Of a stretch of DNA of 64,000 nucleotides, positions 6,700-15,473 are shown one piece after another. The position numbers and the translations under genes are program-made. Each line of letters opens with the position of its first letter. Position 1 is the first letter of the stretch. A model generated the notes under the pieces. It searched no databases. It saw only the letters and a list, made by a program, of their open reading frames with translations, and was not told where the DNA came from. The DNA comes from Paracoccaceae bacterium (GTDB lineage: Bacteria > Pseudomonadota > Alphaproteobacteria > Rhodobacterales > Rhodobacteraceae), in NCBI GenBank assembly GCA_017510335.1, contig JAFWNM010000016.1, positions 90,005 to 154,004 of the forward strand, read 5' to 3'.

Positions 6700-8466
6700 A
6701 TGGCCATGCCACCTGACCTTGACAATAGACGCACCAGCATTCTGGGCATCCCGCTATGGGGGCGGGTGGTCATCCTGTTCCTGATCGTGGTCGGTATCGG
6801 GCTGATATGGTTCATGAATTCGTGGCTGTCCGAACGGTTCACGGATTCCACCCGAAACCGTGCTGAATTGCGGCTTGTGCTGTATTCCGGCAATATTCAG
6901 TCGGAGTTGCAGCGAAATTCAGTTGTGCCGCTGTTGCTGGCGCGCGACCCTGAACTGATTGTCGCCTTGCGCGAAGGCAATTTTGCAACCACATCGCAGC
7001 GTCTGATCGATTTGCAGGGCGAAATCGGTGCGGCCTCGATCGAGCTTCTGGACAATAACGGGCGTGTGGTCGGCGCAACGGATCGTGTTCATCTGGGCAA
7101 GAATCGCAGCGCCGATCAGGCTTTCGTCGATTCGCGGCGCACGTCTGATACTGTGTTCATGGTCAAGGAACTGGACAGCGGGGGCTTCGGGTTTTCCTTT
7201 GCGCGCAGCATCAGGGTTGCCACGGATGTGCTGGGTGTTGTTGTCGTTGACGCCGACCTGTCGAAATTTGAACGCAGCTGGGCAGGGTTTGCCGATGCCG
7301 TCGCGCTGCTGGATTCGGGCGGGCGTATCATTCTGGCCACTGAACCGCGCTGGCGGGGCCGGTCACTGGAGGACGCACTGGCGCTACGGGACGCACCTTC
7401 AGCGATTGCCCGCGCCTTGCGGGCCACAGCGGATTGGGCGCAAACCCCGCCTGACACATTCGTGCGGGGCGAGGCCGTGTTGCGTTCCGAAGTGCGCGTG
7501 CCGTTTCGTGGCTGGCGCTTGGTCAGCTTCACACGTTACGATTCAGTGCGTGAACGGGTGAACGCGGCACTGGCGCTGGTGTTGACGGGCTTTGCCTTGC
7601 TGCTGGCGTTGACCTTCTATCTGGTCAGCCGCAGTGCGTGGTCCCAATCCGCGCTGTTCCAGCGCGAATCGCAGGATTTGCGCGCCTTGAACGCCCGTTT
7701 GCAGCGCGAAATCGCAACCCGACTGCGCGTGCAAAAGGACCTGGCCGTGGCCGAACAGACGCTTGCGCAATCAGCCAAGCTGGCCACACTGGGGGAAATG
7801 TCGGCTTCGGTCAGCCATGAGTTGAACCAGCCGCTGGCGGCGATGAAAACCTATCTTGCGGGTGCGCGCCTGTTGCTCAAGCGCAAGCGGACGGAAGAAG
7901 CGCTGGCGTCGTTCCAGCGCATTGACGGGTTGATAGACCGTATGGGCGCGATTGCCCGCACGCTGAAATCCTTTGCCCGCAAGGGCGGAGAGGCGTTTGC
8001 CCCCATTGATTTGCGCACCTGCCTTGGTGATGCCCTGACCATGATGGAACCCATGCTGCGCGATTGCCGCGTGTTGGTTGTGCGCACCGTGCCCCCCGAA
8101 CCCGTGATGATCATGGGCGATTCGGTGCGCGTGGAACAGGTGATCCTGAACCTGGTGCGCAATGCGGTCGATGCCACGCGCGGCGTGAACGCGCCGCAGA
8201 TCGACATCATCATAAGTCAGGGGGAAGCCGCGAATTTGACCGTTCGTGATAACGGCCACGGCATTGCTGATATCGACAGTTTGTTCGAGCCGTTTTACAC
8301 CACCAAAGTGGCGGGGCAGGGCGTTGGCCTTGGTCTGGCGATCTCGTCAGGAATTGTGAGTGACCATGGCGGCCGGTTGACGGCCATGAATGCCCCCGAA
8401 GGTGGCGCCGTGTTCGAGGTAGAGTTGCCAAGATACCATAGCGTGCAAAAGGATGCCGCTGAATAA
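6700..8466 (+). CDS. dctB: DctB-like sensor histidine kinase
   Basis: A membrane sensor kinase of 588 residues from the ATG chosen here. An in-frame TTG at 6664 and an ATG at 6706 are alternatives, and none has a strong ribosome binding site. Membrane helices lie at about 22-40 and 288-309 and enclose a periplasmic double-PAS-like sensing region of about 245 residues, as in C4-dicarboxylate sensors. A linker coiled coil follows. The H-box SHELNQPLAAM carries the phospho-acceptor His373, the N-box is NLVRNAVDA near 484-492, and DNGHGI and GVGLGL complete the ATPase domain. The regulator gene follows 105 bases downstream. No TRAP or DctA transporter gene is nearby, so the ligand assignment rests on family resemblance only. 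Confidence 0.82.
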   Translation: MAMPPDLDNRRTSILGIPLWGRVVILFLIVVGIGLIWFMNSWLSERFTDSTRNRAELRLVLYSGNIQSELQRNSVVPLLLARDPELIVALREGNFATTSQRLIDLQGEIGAASIELLDNNGRVVGATDRVHLGKNRSADQAFVDSRRTSDTVFMVKELDSGGFGFSFARSIRVATDVLGVVVVDADLSKFERSWAGFADAVALLDSGGRIILATEPRWRGRSLEDALALRDAPSAIARALRATADWAQTPPDTFVRGEAVLRSEVRVPFRGWRLVSFTRYDSVRERVNAALALVLTGFALLLALTFYLVSRSAWSQSALFQRESQDLRALNARLQREIATRLRVQKDLAVAEQTLAQSAKLATLGEMSASVSHELNQPLAAMKTYLAGARLLLKRKRTEEALASFQRIDGLIDRMGAIARTLKSFARKGGEAFAPIDLRTCLGDALTMMEPMLRDCRVLVVRTVPPEPVMIMGDSVRVEQVILNLVRNAVDATRGVNAPQIDIIISQGEAANLTVRDNGHGIADIDSLFEPFYTTKVAGQGVGLGLAISSGIVSDHGGRLTAMNAPEGGAVFEVELPRYHSVQKDAAE

Positions 8467-8571
8467 CGAGTTTGCGTTGAAACAATCGCCGGGCCAGCGC
8501 TGGCAGCATGCTGTCACTGCCGGTGTCAGGACTTCAGAACAAAGGGCGCAGGCCCGAGAGGAAACAAGAAC

Positions 8572-9909
8572 ATGACCCGCCACATGCGTGTTGCTATCGT
8601 AGATGACGAACAGGATATGCGCCAGTCCATCAGCCAATGGATGGCCCTTTCGGGGTTTGAAACCGAAACCTATTGCGATGGTCAGGAAGCGTTTGCCGCG
8701 ATCGGCGCAGATTTCCCCGGCGTTGTGATCACCGATATCCGCATGCCTGGCATGGATGGCATGACATTGCTGAAAAAACTGGTCGCGCAGGACAGCACCA
8801 TCCCGGTCATCATGATTACCGGCCATGGCGATGTGCCCATCGCAGTAGAAGCCATGCGGTTGGGTGCGTTCGATTTTCTGGAAAAACCCTTCGACCCCGA
8901 AAAGATGATGGCCTTGGCCGAAAAGGCCGTCAAGGCGCGCACTATGGCACTGGAAAGCCGTGCCTTGCGGCATGAATTGTCGGACGGGACAACCATTATG
9001 CGCCGGTTGGTGGGCGCATCTGACGTGATGCAGCGGTTGCGCGAAGACATCCTTGATGTGGGGCAGGCCGATGGGCATGTCCTGATCGACGGGGAAACCG
9101 GCACCGGCAAGACGTTGGTGGCGCATGCGCTGCACGCTGTTGGCGCGCGCGCGGGGCGCAAACTGGTGTCGGTCAGTTGTGCAGGCCACGCCGAGGCGGA
9201 TCTTGTCGCGCGGTTGTTCGGCCCGCTGGATGATGGCGCAGGCAAACCCATTGTTGAAGAAGCGCGTGGCGGGACGCTGGTTCTGGAAGATATTGAGGCA
9301 ATGTCGCCTGACACACAGGCGCGGCTGGTCGGGTTTCTGAATGATCAGGGCACGCCGCCCGACACCCGCATCGTGGCTGTGTGCAACAGCCACACTGCCG
9401 GTCAGACAATCGAGGATGGCTTGCGCCCGGATCTGTATTTCCGACTGGCCGCGCACAAGCTGCTGTTGCCCCCCCTGCGCATGAGAGGAGAGGACATTCT
9501 GGCCCTGTTCGAAACCTATCTTGCGCAATTTTCAGATGAATACGGCTGCGCCGCACCTGCGGTCAGCATGCCGGAAGCCGCGCAACTGCTGCAAGCCCCA
9601 TGGCCCGGGAATGTGCGCCAGCTGGTCAATATTGCCGAACGTGCCGTATTGCAAAGCAGGCGCGAAGATGGTGCGCTGATGTCGCTGATCATGGCAGATA
9701 ACGAAGCCTCCAGCGAAGTCATGACAACCGAAGGCAAGCCCCTGAAGGAACATGTCGAAGCGTTCGAGCGCATGCTGATTGACAACACCATGCGCCGCCA
9801 TAAGGGGTCAATTACAGCGGTGATGGAAGAATTACGCCTGCCGCGCCGGACGCTGAATGAAAAGATGGCAAAATACGGGTTGGTGCGGTCTGAATATGTG
9901 CAGGGCTAA
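8572..9909 (+). CDS. dctD: DctD-like response regulator lacking the sigma-54 GAFTGA motif
   Basis: A 445-residue NtrC-family regulator with three domains. The receiver (about 5-120) has acidic residues Asp11-Asp12 and phospho-acceptor Asp55 in VVITDIRMPG. The AAA+ domain has Walker A GETGTGKT at 174-181. The Fis-type helix-turn-helix is at about 400-437. The segment that should contain GAFTGA, the loop that contacts sigma-54, is shortened to LFGPLDDGAGKP (215-226), and Walker B reads GGTLVLEDI with E and D in reverse of the usual DE order. It is therefore unlikely to open sigma-54 promoters and may act with sigma-70, as Rhodobacter NtrC does. It is the partner of the kinase gene just upstream. 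Confidence 0.85.
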   Translation: MTRHMRVAIVDDEQDMRQSISQWMALSGFETETYCDGQEAFAAIGADFPGVVITDIRMPGMDGMTLLKKLVAQDSTIPVIMITGHGDVPIAVEAMRLGAFDFLEKPFDPEKMMALAEKAVKARTMALESRALRHELSDGTTIMRRLVGASDVMQRLREDILDVGQADGHVLIDGETGTGKTLVAHALHAVGARAGRKLVSVSCAGHAEADLVARLFGPLDDGAGKPIVEEARGGTLVLEDIEAMSPDTQARLVGFLNDQGTPPDTRIVAVCNSHTAGQTIEDGLRPDLYFRLAAHKLLLPPLRMRGEDILALFETYLAQFSDEYGCAAPAVSMPEAAQLLQAPWPGNVRQLVNIAERAVLQSRREDGALMSLIMADNEASSEVMTTEGKPLKEHVEAFERMLIDNTMRRHKGSITAVMEELRLPRRTLNEKMAKYGLVRSEYVQG

Positions 9910-10422
9910 GGATGGGGCCGACTGCGCCAATCTGGCCAGAACCCCCGATTCCAGAGTATTTTTTGCCCAACAAGGGCCGCTGATATGCGCAATGTAAAAA
10001 ACGCCATTGTATTTTCGTCACGTTCGCCCTTATGTTGAACATGTAAGGATGCGCCGCAAACCGCGGTTGCCCGAACGAATTTCGCTGCGTTGGACGAATG
10101 GCGCGCCTTTTTGGCCCCCTCTTTGCCCTCCGCAGATGGATAGGCCGCAAGGCTTGAATTGCCGGTTCTGCATGACAGCAGGTCAGGCACACTTAACACG
10201 CACTGCACTATTGCGGTGTTCAGGAAACATGATGACAGGCGTCGAGAACAAACCACCATGCCGCCGCGAAAGGGAAATTTCCTTGACCGCAGCGGCGGCG
10301 GTTGCCTCGCGCTTGCCACCCCCTCAGACAAGTCACGCGCCAGATGGCGTGCTTGGTTCTGATGCTTCCACAGGAAGACAGGTCAGGCACAGCCCGCCAG
10401 GTGCTGCGTGCAATGGATTCAT
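9910..10422 (+). promoter_or_regulatory. 513-bp gene-free leader region of rne
   Basis: No convincing gene lies here. A weak promoter candidate is TTGTAT (10007-10012), 18 bases, TATGTT (10031-10036), which would give an rne leader of nearly 380 bases. A long structured leader would fit autoregulation of RNase E, which is known in other bacteria. AGGTCAGGCACA occurs twice, at 10180-10191 and 10380-10391, exactly 200 bp apart. The promoter hexamers are poor and are offered with low certainty. Confidence 0.35.
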
Positions 10423-13251
10423 ATGGCACAGAAAATGCTTATCGATGCCACCCACGCGGAAGAAACCCGCGTTGTGGTGGTGGACGGCAACAAGGTCGAG
10501 GAATTCGATTTTGAAACCGCAAGTCGGCGTCAGTTGGCAGGAAATATCTATCTTGCAAAAGTAACGCGCGTCGAACCTTCGCTTCAGGCGGCGTTTGTTG
10601 ATTATGGTGGCAACCGGCACGGGTTTCTTGCGTTCAACGAAATTCACCCGGATTATTACCAGATCCCGGCCGAAGACCGCGCCGCCCTGCTTGCGGAAGA
10701 ACGCGCCAGCGTGCGTGAACAAGAAGATGATGACCGCGCACCAAACCCCGAAAAGGCCGAAAAACCTGCGAAAAAACCGCGCCGTTCCTCGAACCGGCGT
10801 AAACCTGCGGCGAAAGCCGAAAGTGTCAGCAGTTCTGACACGGTGGAAACCCGTGATGTGTCTGGAATGGACATTCTGGATGCGGGCGATGACCGCGACG
10901 GTGACACGCTTATTGATGACGGTTTCGGCGTTGCCGCGCAAGACGGGGGTGTTGTATCCGACGCCGCTGAACCCCGTGATGACAGCCAGACGCCCCCGCT
11001 CCCATCGGGCGCTGATACCGCGACTGCAGAAGATGAACTGCCCGCAACCGATGACCCCGTAAGCCCCGAACCGGCTGACGACATGACAGATGACCCGTAT
11101 CGCGCGGCGGATCATGCAGCCGAAAACGATGACCGGATCGAAGCGGTTTCCGAAGGGGGCGACCCAGCAGAAGAAGTGCAGGTGCGCCGCAAGCCACGGG
11201 CGCGCCGCTACAAGATTCAGGAAGTCATTCGTGTGCGCCAGATTATGCTGGTGCAGGTCGTCAAGGAAGAACGCGGCAACAAGGGCGCTGCACTGACGAC
11301 ATATCTATCGCTGGCAGGGCGCTATTGCGTCTTGATGCCCAACACCGCGCGCGGTGGTGGTATCAGTCGCAAAATCACCAATGCGGCTGATCGGCAGAAG
11401 CTGAAGGCCATTGCCAATGAAATTGAAATGCCCGAAGGCGCTGGCCTGATTATCCGGACCGCTGGCGCAAACCGCACCAAGGCCGAGATCAAGCGCGATT
11501 ACGAATATCTGTTCCGCCTGTGGGAACAGATTCGCGAATTGACGCTGAAATCCATCGCGCCAACCCCGATCTATGAAGAAGGCAATCTGATCAAGCGCTC
11601 CATCCGCGATTTGTATAACCGCGAGATTGACGAAGTTCTGGTGGAAGGCGATGCAGGGTATCGCGTCGCCAAGGACTTCATGAAAATGATCATGCCGTCC
11701 CATGCCAAGAACGTGAAACCCTATAACGACACAATGCCGCTTTTCGCGCGGTATCAGGTCGAAAGCTATCTTGGCGGGATGTTCAACCCCACGGTGCAGC
11801 TGCCATCTGGCGGGTATATCGTTATTGGTGTGACCGAAGCGCTGGTGGCGATCGACATCAACTCTGGTCGGGCAACGCGCGAAGGGTCCATCGAAGACAC
11901 CGCGCTAAAAACCAATCTGGAAGCCGCCGCAGAAATTGCGCGCCAGCTCCGGTTGCGCGATCTTGCGGGTTTGATTGTCATTGACTTCATCGACATGGAG
12001 GAACGCAAGAATAACGCCGCCGTCGAGAAGATGCTGAAAGACAAGCTGAAATCCGACCGCGCGCGCATTCAGGTGGGCCGCATTTCCGGTTTCGGGTTGT
12101 TGGAAATGTCGCGCCAGCGTTTGCGTCCCGGTATGCTGGAAGCGACCACCCAGCCTTGCCCGCATTGTCACGGCACGGGCCTTATCCGGTCCGATGACAG
12201 CATGGGTCTGACGATCCTGCGCCAGATCGAAGAAGAAGGCACGCGCGGCAAATCGCGCGAGGTTCTGGTGCGCGCGCCTGCGGGGGCAGTGAACTTCCTG
12301 TTCAACTTCAAGCGCGAACATATCGCCCAGATTGAAGCGCGCTATGGCATGGCCGTTCGTCTGGAAGCTGATCCCATGATGGTCAGCCCGGATTTCAGCC
12401 TTGAAAAGTTCAAGACAGCAACGCGCGTATCCGTGCAACCAAGCGCCGCAGTTGTGTCACTGAATGCCAGCCATATGTCCGACCCCACCGAGGAGGAGGA
12501 GGAAGACGAACCCATCGTCGCAGAAGCTGTGACCCAGCCCGAAGACACCGAGGAGTCGGCAGACCAGCCCCGCAAGAAACGGCGTCGTCGCAGGCGCAAG
12601 CGTGGCGGCAAGGACAATGGTGCGGAAGGTTTCGACACGCAGGATGACGATCAGGCAGAGTCCGACGAGCCAGCAGTGACGGCGAAGGCCACACAGGATG
12701 ATACGCCTGTAGAATCGGCTGATACGCCTTCGGATGCGGTGACAGAGGAAGTTGCCGTCAAACCCAAGCGCACGCGCAAACCCCGCGCGAAAAAGCTGCC
12801 CGAACCAGCCGTGGAAGCGCTTTCTACCGACGAAGCGCCCCAAGAGGCCGCCGCCCCGGAACAGGAAACGCCCAAGGAAAAGCCGGCCAGAAAGCCGCGC
12901 GCGCGGCGTAAACCTGCCGCAAAAGCTGCTGACCCGGCCCCTGAAACCGTTGCCGATGCGCCCGATGCTGCGGTTCCGGCCGCTGCGGACAGTCCAGAGC
13001 CTGTTGCCAGCGTGCAAGCGGTTGACGCGGTGGAACCCTTGGTGTTGGAACCCGCGCAGGCTGTTCAGGACGACGCGCCTGCACCACCTTCTGACGGTGC
13101 AGCGGCTGGCCAAGAAGCCGGCACCCCACCCGCAGCAGCCCAGGAGCACCAGCCCGAGGATGATCCTGTCGCAGTTGAAGAAGCGCCAAAGGCTGAACCG
13201 CCTGCCAAGCCGGAACCCAAACGCCGGGGTTGGTGGTCGTTGAAAATCTGA
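10423..13251 (+). CDS. rne: Ribonuclease E
   Basis: A 942-residue endoribonuclease, the scaffold of the RNA degradosome. The start MAQKMLIDATHAEETRVVVV matches the family; an ATG five codons upstream is less likely. The S1 RNA-binding domain begins near residue 40 but is split by an acidic, proline-rich insertion of about 180 residues (84-263), which is usual in alphaproteobacterial RNase E. The DNase I-like catalytic domain has the metal aspartates in VAIDINSGR and VIDFIDM. The zinc-link is CPHCHGTG near 577. The C-terminal 250 residues are low-complexity, rich in Ala, Pro, Glu and Lys with basic patches such as KKRRRRRRKRGGK, ending in RRGWWSLKI; this tail should bind RNA and degradosome partners. 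Confidence 0.95.
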   Translation: MAQKMLIDATHAEETRVVVVDGNKVEEFDFETASRRQLAGNIYLAKVTRVEPSLQAAFVDYGGNRHGFLAFNEIHPDYYQIPAEDRAALLAEERASVREQEDDDRAPNPEKAEKPAKKPRRSSNRRKPAAKAESVSSSDTVETRDVSGMDILDAGDDRDGDTLIDDGFGVAAQDGGVVSDAAEPRDDSQTPPLPSGADTATAEDELPATDDPVSPEPADDMTDDPYRAADHAAENDDRIEAVSEGGDPAEEVQVRRKPRARRYKIQEVIRVRQIMLVQVVKEERGNKGAALTTYLSLAGRYCVLMPNTARGGGISRKITNAADRQKLKAIANEIEMPEGAGLIIRTAGANRTKAEIKRDYEYLFRLWEQIRELTLKSIAPTPIYEEGNLIKRSIRDLYNREIDEVLVEGDAGYRVAKDFMKMIMPSHAKNVKPYNDTMPLFARYQVESYLGGMFNPTVQLPSGGYIVIGVTEALVAIDINSGRATREGSIEDTALKTNLEAAAEIARQLRLRDLAGLIVIDFIDMEERKNNAAVEKMLKDKLKSDRARIQVGRISGFGLLEMSRQRLRPGMLEATTQPCPHCHGTGLIRSDDSMGLTILRQIEEEGTRGKSREVLVRAPAGAVNFLFNFKREHIAQIEARYGMAVRLEADPMMVSPDFSLEKFKTATRVSVQPSAAVVSLNASHMSDPTEEEEEDEPIVAEAVTQPEDTEESADQPRKKRRRRRRKRGGKDNGAEGFDTQDDDQAESDEPAVTAKATQDDTPVESADTPSDAVTEEVAVKPKRTRKPRAKKLPEPAVEALSTDEAPQEAAAPEQETPKEKPARKPRARRKPAAKAADPAPETVADAPDAAVPAAADSPEPVASVQAVDAVEPLVLEPAQAVQDDAPAPPSDGAAAGQEAGTPPAAAQEHQPEDDPVAVEEAPKAEPPAKPEPKRRGWWSLKI

Positions 13252-13253
13252 AT

Positions 13254-13285
13254 AAAAAGGGCACCCTCTGGGGTGCCCTTTTTTT
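13254..13285 (+). terminator. Intrinsic terminator of rne
   Basis: AAAAAGGGCACC and GGTGCCCTTTTT form a stem around CTCTGG, followed by further T residues (seven T in a row). It begins two bases after the rne stop codon. A textbook Rho-independent terminator. Confidence 0.92.
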
Positions 13286-13403
13286 ATTGGAAGGTTGCGC
13301 CATGTTGCCGCATGCCACATGAATGTGACGTGCTGTTCAGTGGTATATGGTGTAGCTGCAGTTACCTGTTTGTCGAGAATGTAACCAAGGGACAAGGCGC
13401 CAC

Positions 13404-14222
13404 ATGTTTGGAATAGACGTATTCGACGCCGCCATGATGCCAGCGCTGTTGATTGCGTTGGGGGCGGGGGTGTTGTCGTTCCTGTCGCCCTGTGTTCTGC
13501 CTATTGTGCCGCCATATCTGGCCTATATGGGTGGTATCACCATGCAGGACATGACCAGTGACGGGCGCGCCAGCCGCCGCGCCATCCTGCCTGCATTGTT
13601 TTTTGTTATGGGGCTGTCGACGGTTTTCCTGTTGCTGGGGTTCACGGCGTCCACCATGGGGCACCTGTTCTTGCGCAATGCCGATATGTTCGGCCAGATT
13701 GCGGGAATTGTTGTCATTGCCTTCGGGTTGCATTTTCTGGGGGCATACCGACTGCTTGGGCGGGGTGTTGCGTCGGCATTACAGCGGGCCAATGTGGAAC
13801 CGCCGGCCTTTCTTACAGTATCGATCCTGTCGCGCGACCTGCGTTTTGATGCAGGCGATCGTGGCGGTTCCGCGTTCGGGGCGTATGTTCTGGGGCTGGC
13901 CTTCGCGTTCGGGTGGACACCATGCATTGGCCCGGTTCTGGGGGCGATTTTGTCCTTGGCTGCAACGGAAACAACCGTTGCCCGTGGCACAGCCATGTTG
14001 GGCGTCTATGCGCTGGGGCTGGGGCTGCCTTTCCTGTTGGCGGCAGTATTCGTGCAACGGTCCATGACCCTGATGACGCGACTAAAGCGCCATATGGCGG
14101 TCATAGAAAAGGTGATGGGGCTTTTGTTGCTGGCTGTGGGCCTTGCGTTGGTAACAGGCGCGTTTTCCGCATTTTCCTGGTGGCTGCTGGAAACCTTCCC
14201 GGCCATGTCCAGACTGGGTTAG
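13404..14222 (+). CDS. ccdA: CcdA-type cytochrome c biogenesis protein
   Basis: A 272-residue inner-membrane thiol transporter with about six helices. The two redox cysteines lie in the family motifs SPCVLP (helix 1) and TPCIGP (helix 4). It carries reducing equivalents from cytoplasmic thioredoxin to periplasmic proteins that keep apocytochrome c reduced for haem ligation, which suits the cytochrome-rich content of this region. The loop between helices 3 and 4 is longer than in Bacillus CcdA, with a polar segment at about 115-150. The stop codon overlaps the stop of the convergent DUF1489 gene. Confidence 0.9.
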   Translation: MFGIDVFDAAMMPALLIALGAGVLSFLSPCVLPIVPPYLAYMGGITMQDMTSDGRASRRAILPALFFVMGLSTVFLLLGFTASTMGHLFLRNADMFGQIAGIVVIAFGLHFLGAYRLLGRGVASALQRANVEPPAFLTVSILSRDLRFDAGDRGGSAFGAYVLGLAFAFGWTPCIGPVLGAILSLAATETTVARGTAMLGVYALGLGLPFLLAAVFVQRSMTLMTRLKRHMAVIEKVMGLLLLAVGLALVTGAFSAFSWWLLETFPAMSRLG

Positions 14223-14650
14223 CGCAACCCGAGTTCGGCCAGCGCTGCGTCCAGTTCGGGCGGCAGGGTATCATCGCCCTTGCGCGCCTGTGGCAGGTCC
14301 GGTGGCGCGTCTGCAGGTTTCAAGTAGCGCCAGCCCTGAAACGGGCGTTTGGGCGCGGCTGCGGTGCGTATGATCTGCGGGTCCAACACGATAGCGCAGC
14401 GCGTGATTCCATCACCTCCGACCACTTCATCAAGCCGCAAGATGGCCTGCCGCGCAAGAACGGACCCCTTGAACACCCAATACAGCGACCCGCCTGAAAG
14501 CAGGTCTTCGCTGCGTTTGGGCCACATGCGAGTGATGTGCCGCGGCAACCCGTCCTGGCCTTTGGCCTGCGGGTTGCGTTGCCACTGTACCAGATCGTCG
14601 ACATCTTCAGCGCCGACGCATAGTTTTATCAGATGAACTTTTGCCGTCAT
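14219..14650 (-). CDS. DUF1489 family protein
   Basis: A 143-residue protein beginning MTAKVHLIKLCVGAEDVDDL, the characteristic N-terminus of DUF1489, a family found in alphaproteobacteria and of unknown function. The reading frame is open for 45 more codons upstream, but this extension is unlike the family. The body contains basic and aromatic clusters (HITRMWPKR, GWRYLKP) that could contact nucleic acid, but no catalytic motif is evident. It is convergent with ccdA, with stop codons overlapping. Confidence 0.82.
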   Translation of the reverse strand: MTAKVHLIKLCVGAEDVDDLVQWQRNPQAKGQDGLPRHITRMWPKRSEDLLSGGSLYWVFKGSVLARQAILRLDEVVGGDGITRCAIVLDPQIIRTAAAPKRPFQGWRYLKPADAPPDLPQARKGDDTLPPELDAALAELGLR

Positions 14651-14868
14651 GCCCCACCTGTTGACCGCTGCCTTGGTCATAGGGTTTTTCACCCGAAGGG
14701 CAAGGCCAACCATGCCCCCGCAGCACGCCCGCCCGACCAAAAAAACCTGTTCCAGGCCCCAAACCTGTATATTCCTGCTTTTCACAAGCGCCGCAGTGCT
14801 GTCTGGGGCCTTGTTCGATGCGATCTTACGGGCTACAGATACTCCAAACCGGACAGGGAACAGTTGCG

Positions 14869-15378
14869 ATGGTATTCAAAGGTATTTTGCGCGGCACTGC
14901 GGTTCTGACCTTGGCGCTTGCGGTTTCAGGCTGCGGTGGCGGGTTCGGGAACATGTTTCAGGGTGGCGAACGCTCTCGGCAGGCTGCGGCAGAAGTCCAC
15001 GCTGAAAACCGCTTGTCCGGTGGGTCGACACGCGAATCCACAATCTGGGACCTGTTTACCGGCGGGCAGGACCTGAACGTTTCGGTTGAGGTGAACCGCT
15101 ATTTGTGGAACGCCTCGCTTGAGATACTGGATTTTCTGCCCATCCAGTCGGTTGACCCGTTTTCCGGTGTGATTGTCACGGGCTTCGGCACACCGCCCGG
15201 TGGTGGGCAGGCGTATCGCGCAGCGATTCTGATCAACGACCCCGCGCTTGATGCACGGTCGCTGAATGTCGCCCTCATGACCCGCAGTGGCCCGGCGAGC
15301 CGCGAAACCATTCGCGCTGTCGAAGATGCGATTCTGACTCGCGCCCGCCAGCTTCGCATTCAGGACCGCGGGCTTTAA
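14869..15378 (+). CDS. DUF3576 family lipoprotein
   Basis: A 169-residue protein with a lipoprotein signal: [22 protein letters not shown], with the lipobox VSGC just before a glycine-rich linker. The mature part matches the DUF3576 family of alphaproteobacterial outer-membrane or periplasmic lipoproteins ([23 protein letters not shown]). Function is unknown. Its position upstream of leuS and lptE, the latter another envelope lipoprotein gene, suggests an envelope role but does not prove it. AGGGAA precedes the ATG, which decides this start over one 17 codons upstream. Confidence 0.85.
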   Translation: MVFKGILRGTAVLTLALAVSGCGGGFGNMFQGGERSRQAAAEVHAENRLSGGSTRESTIWDLFTGGQDLNVSVEVNRYLWNASLEILDFLPIQSVDPFSGVIVTGFGTPPGGGQAYRAAILINDPALDARSLNVALMTRSGPASRETIRAVEDAILTRARQLRIQDRGL

Positions 15379-15411
15379 CACCCGCTGGACCTTGTGCGAC
15401 CACAGCGCTAG

Positions 15412-15444
15412 AAACGCCGGGCCGGTCGCGCCCGGCGTTTTCAT
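15412..15444 (+). terminator. Intrinsic terminator between the DUF3576 gene and leuS
   Basis: AAACGCCGGG (15412-15421) pairs with CCCGGCGTTT (15431-15440) around a 9-base loop, followed by TTC. It lies 33 bases past the DUF3576 stop and 30 bases before leuS, so leuS needs its own promoter or readthrough. Confidence 0.85.
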
Positions 15445-15473
15445 TGCCCGACTGCCATCAGGAAAGAACCAAC

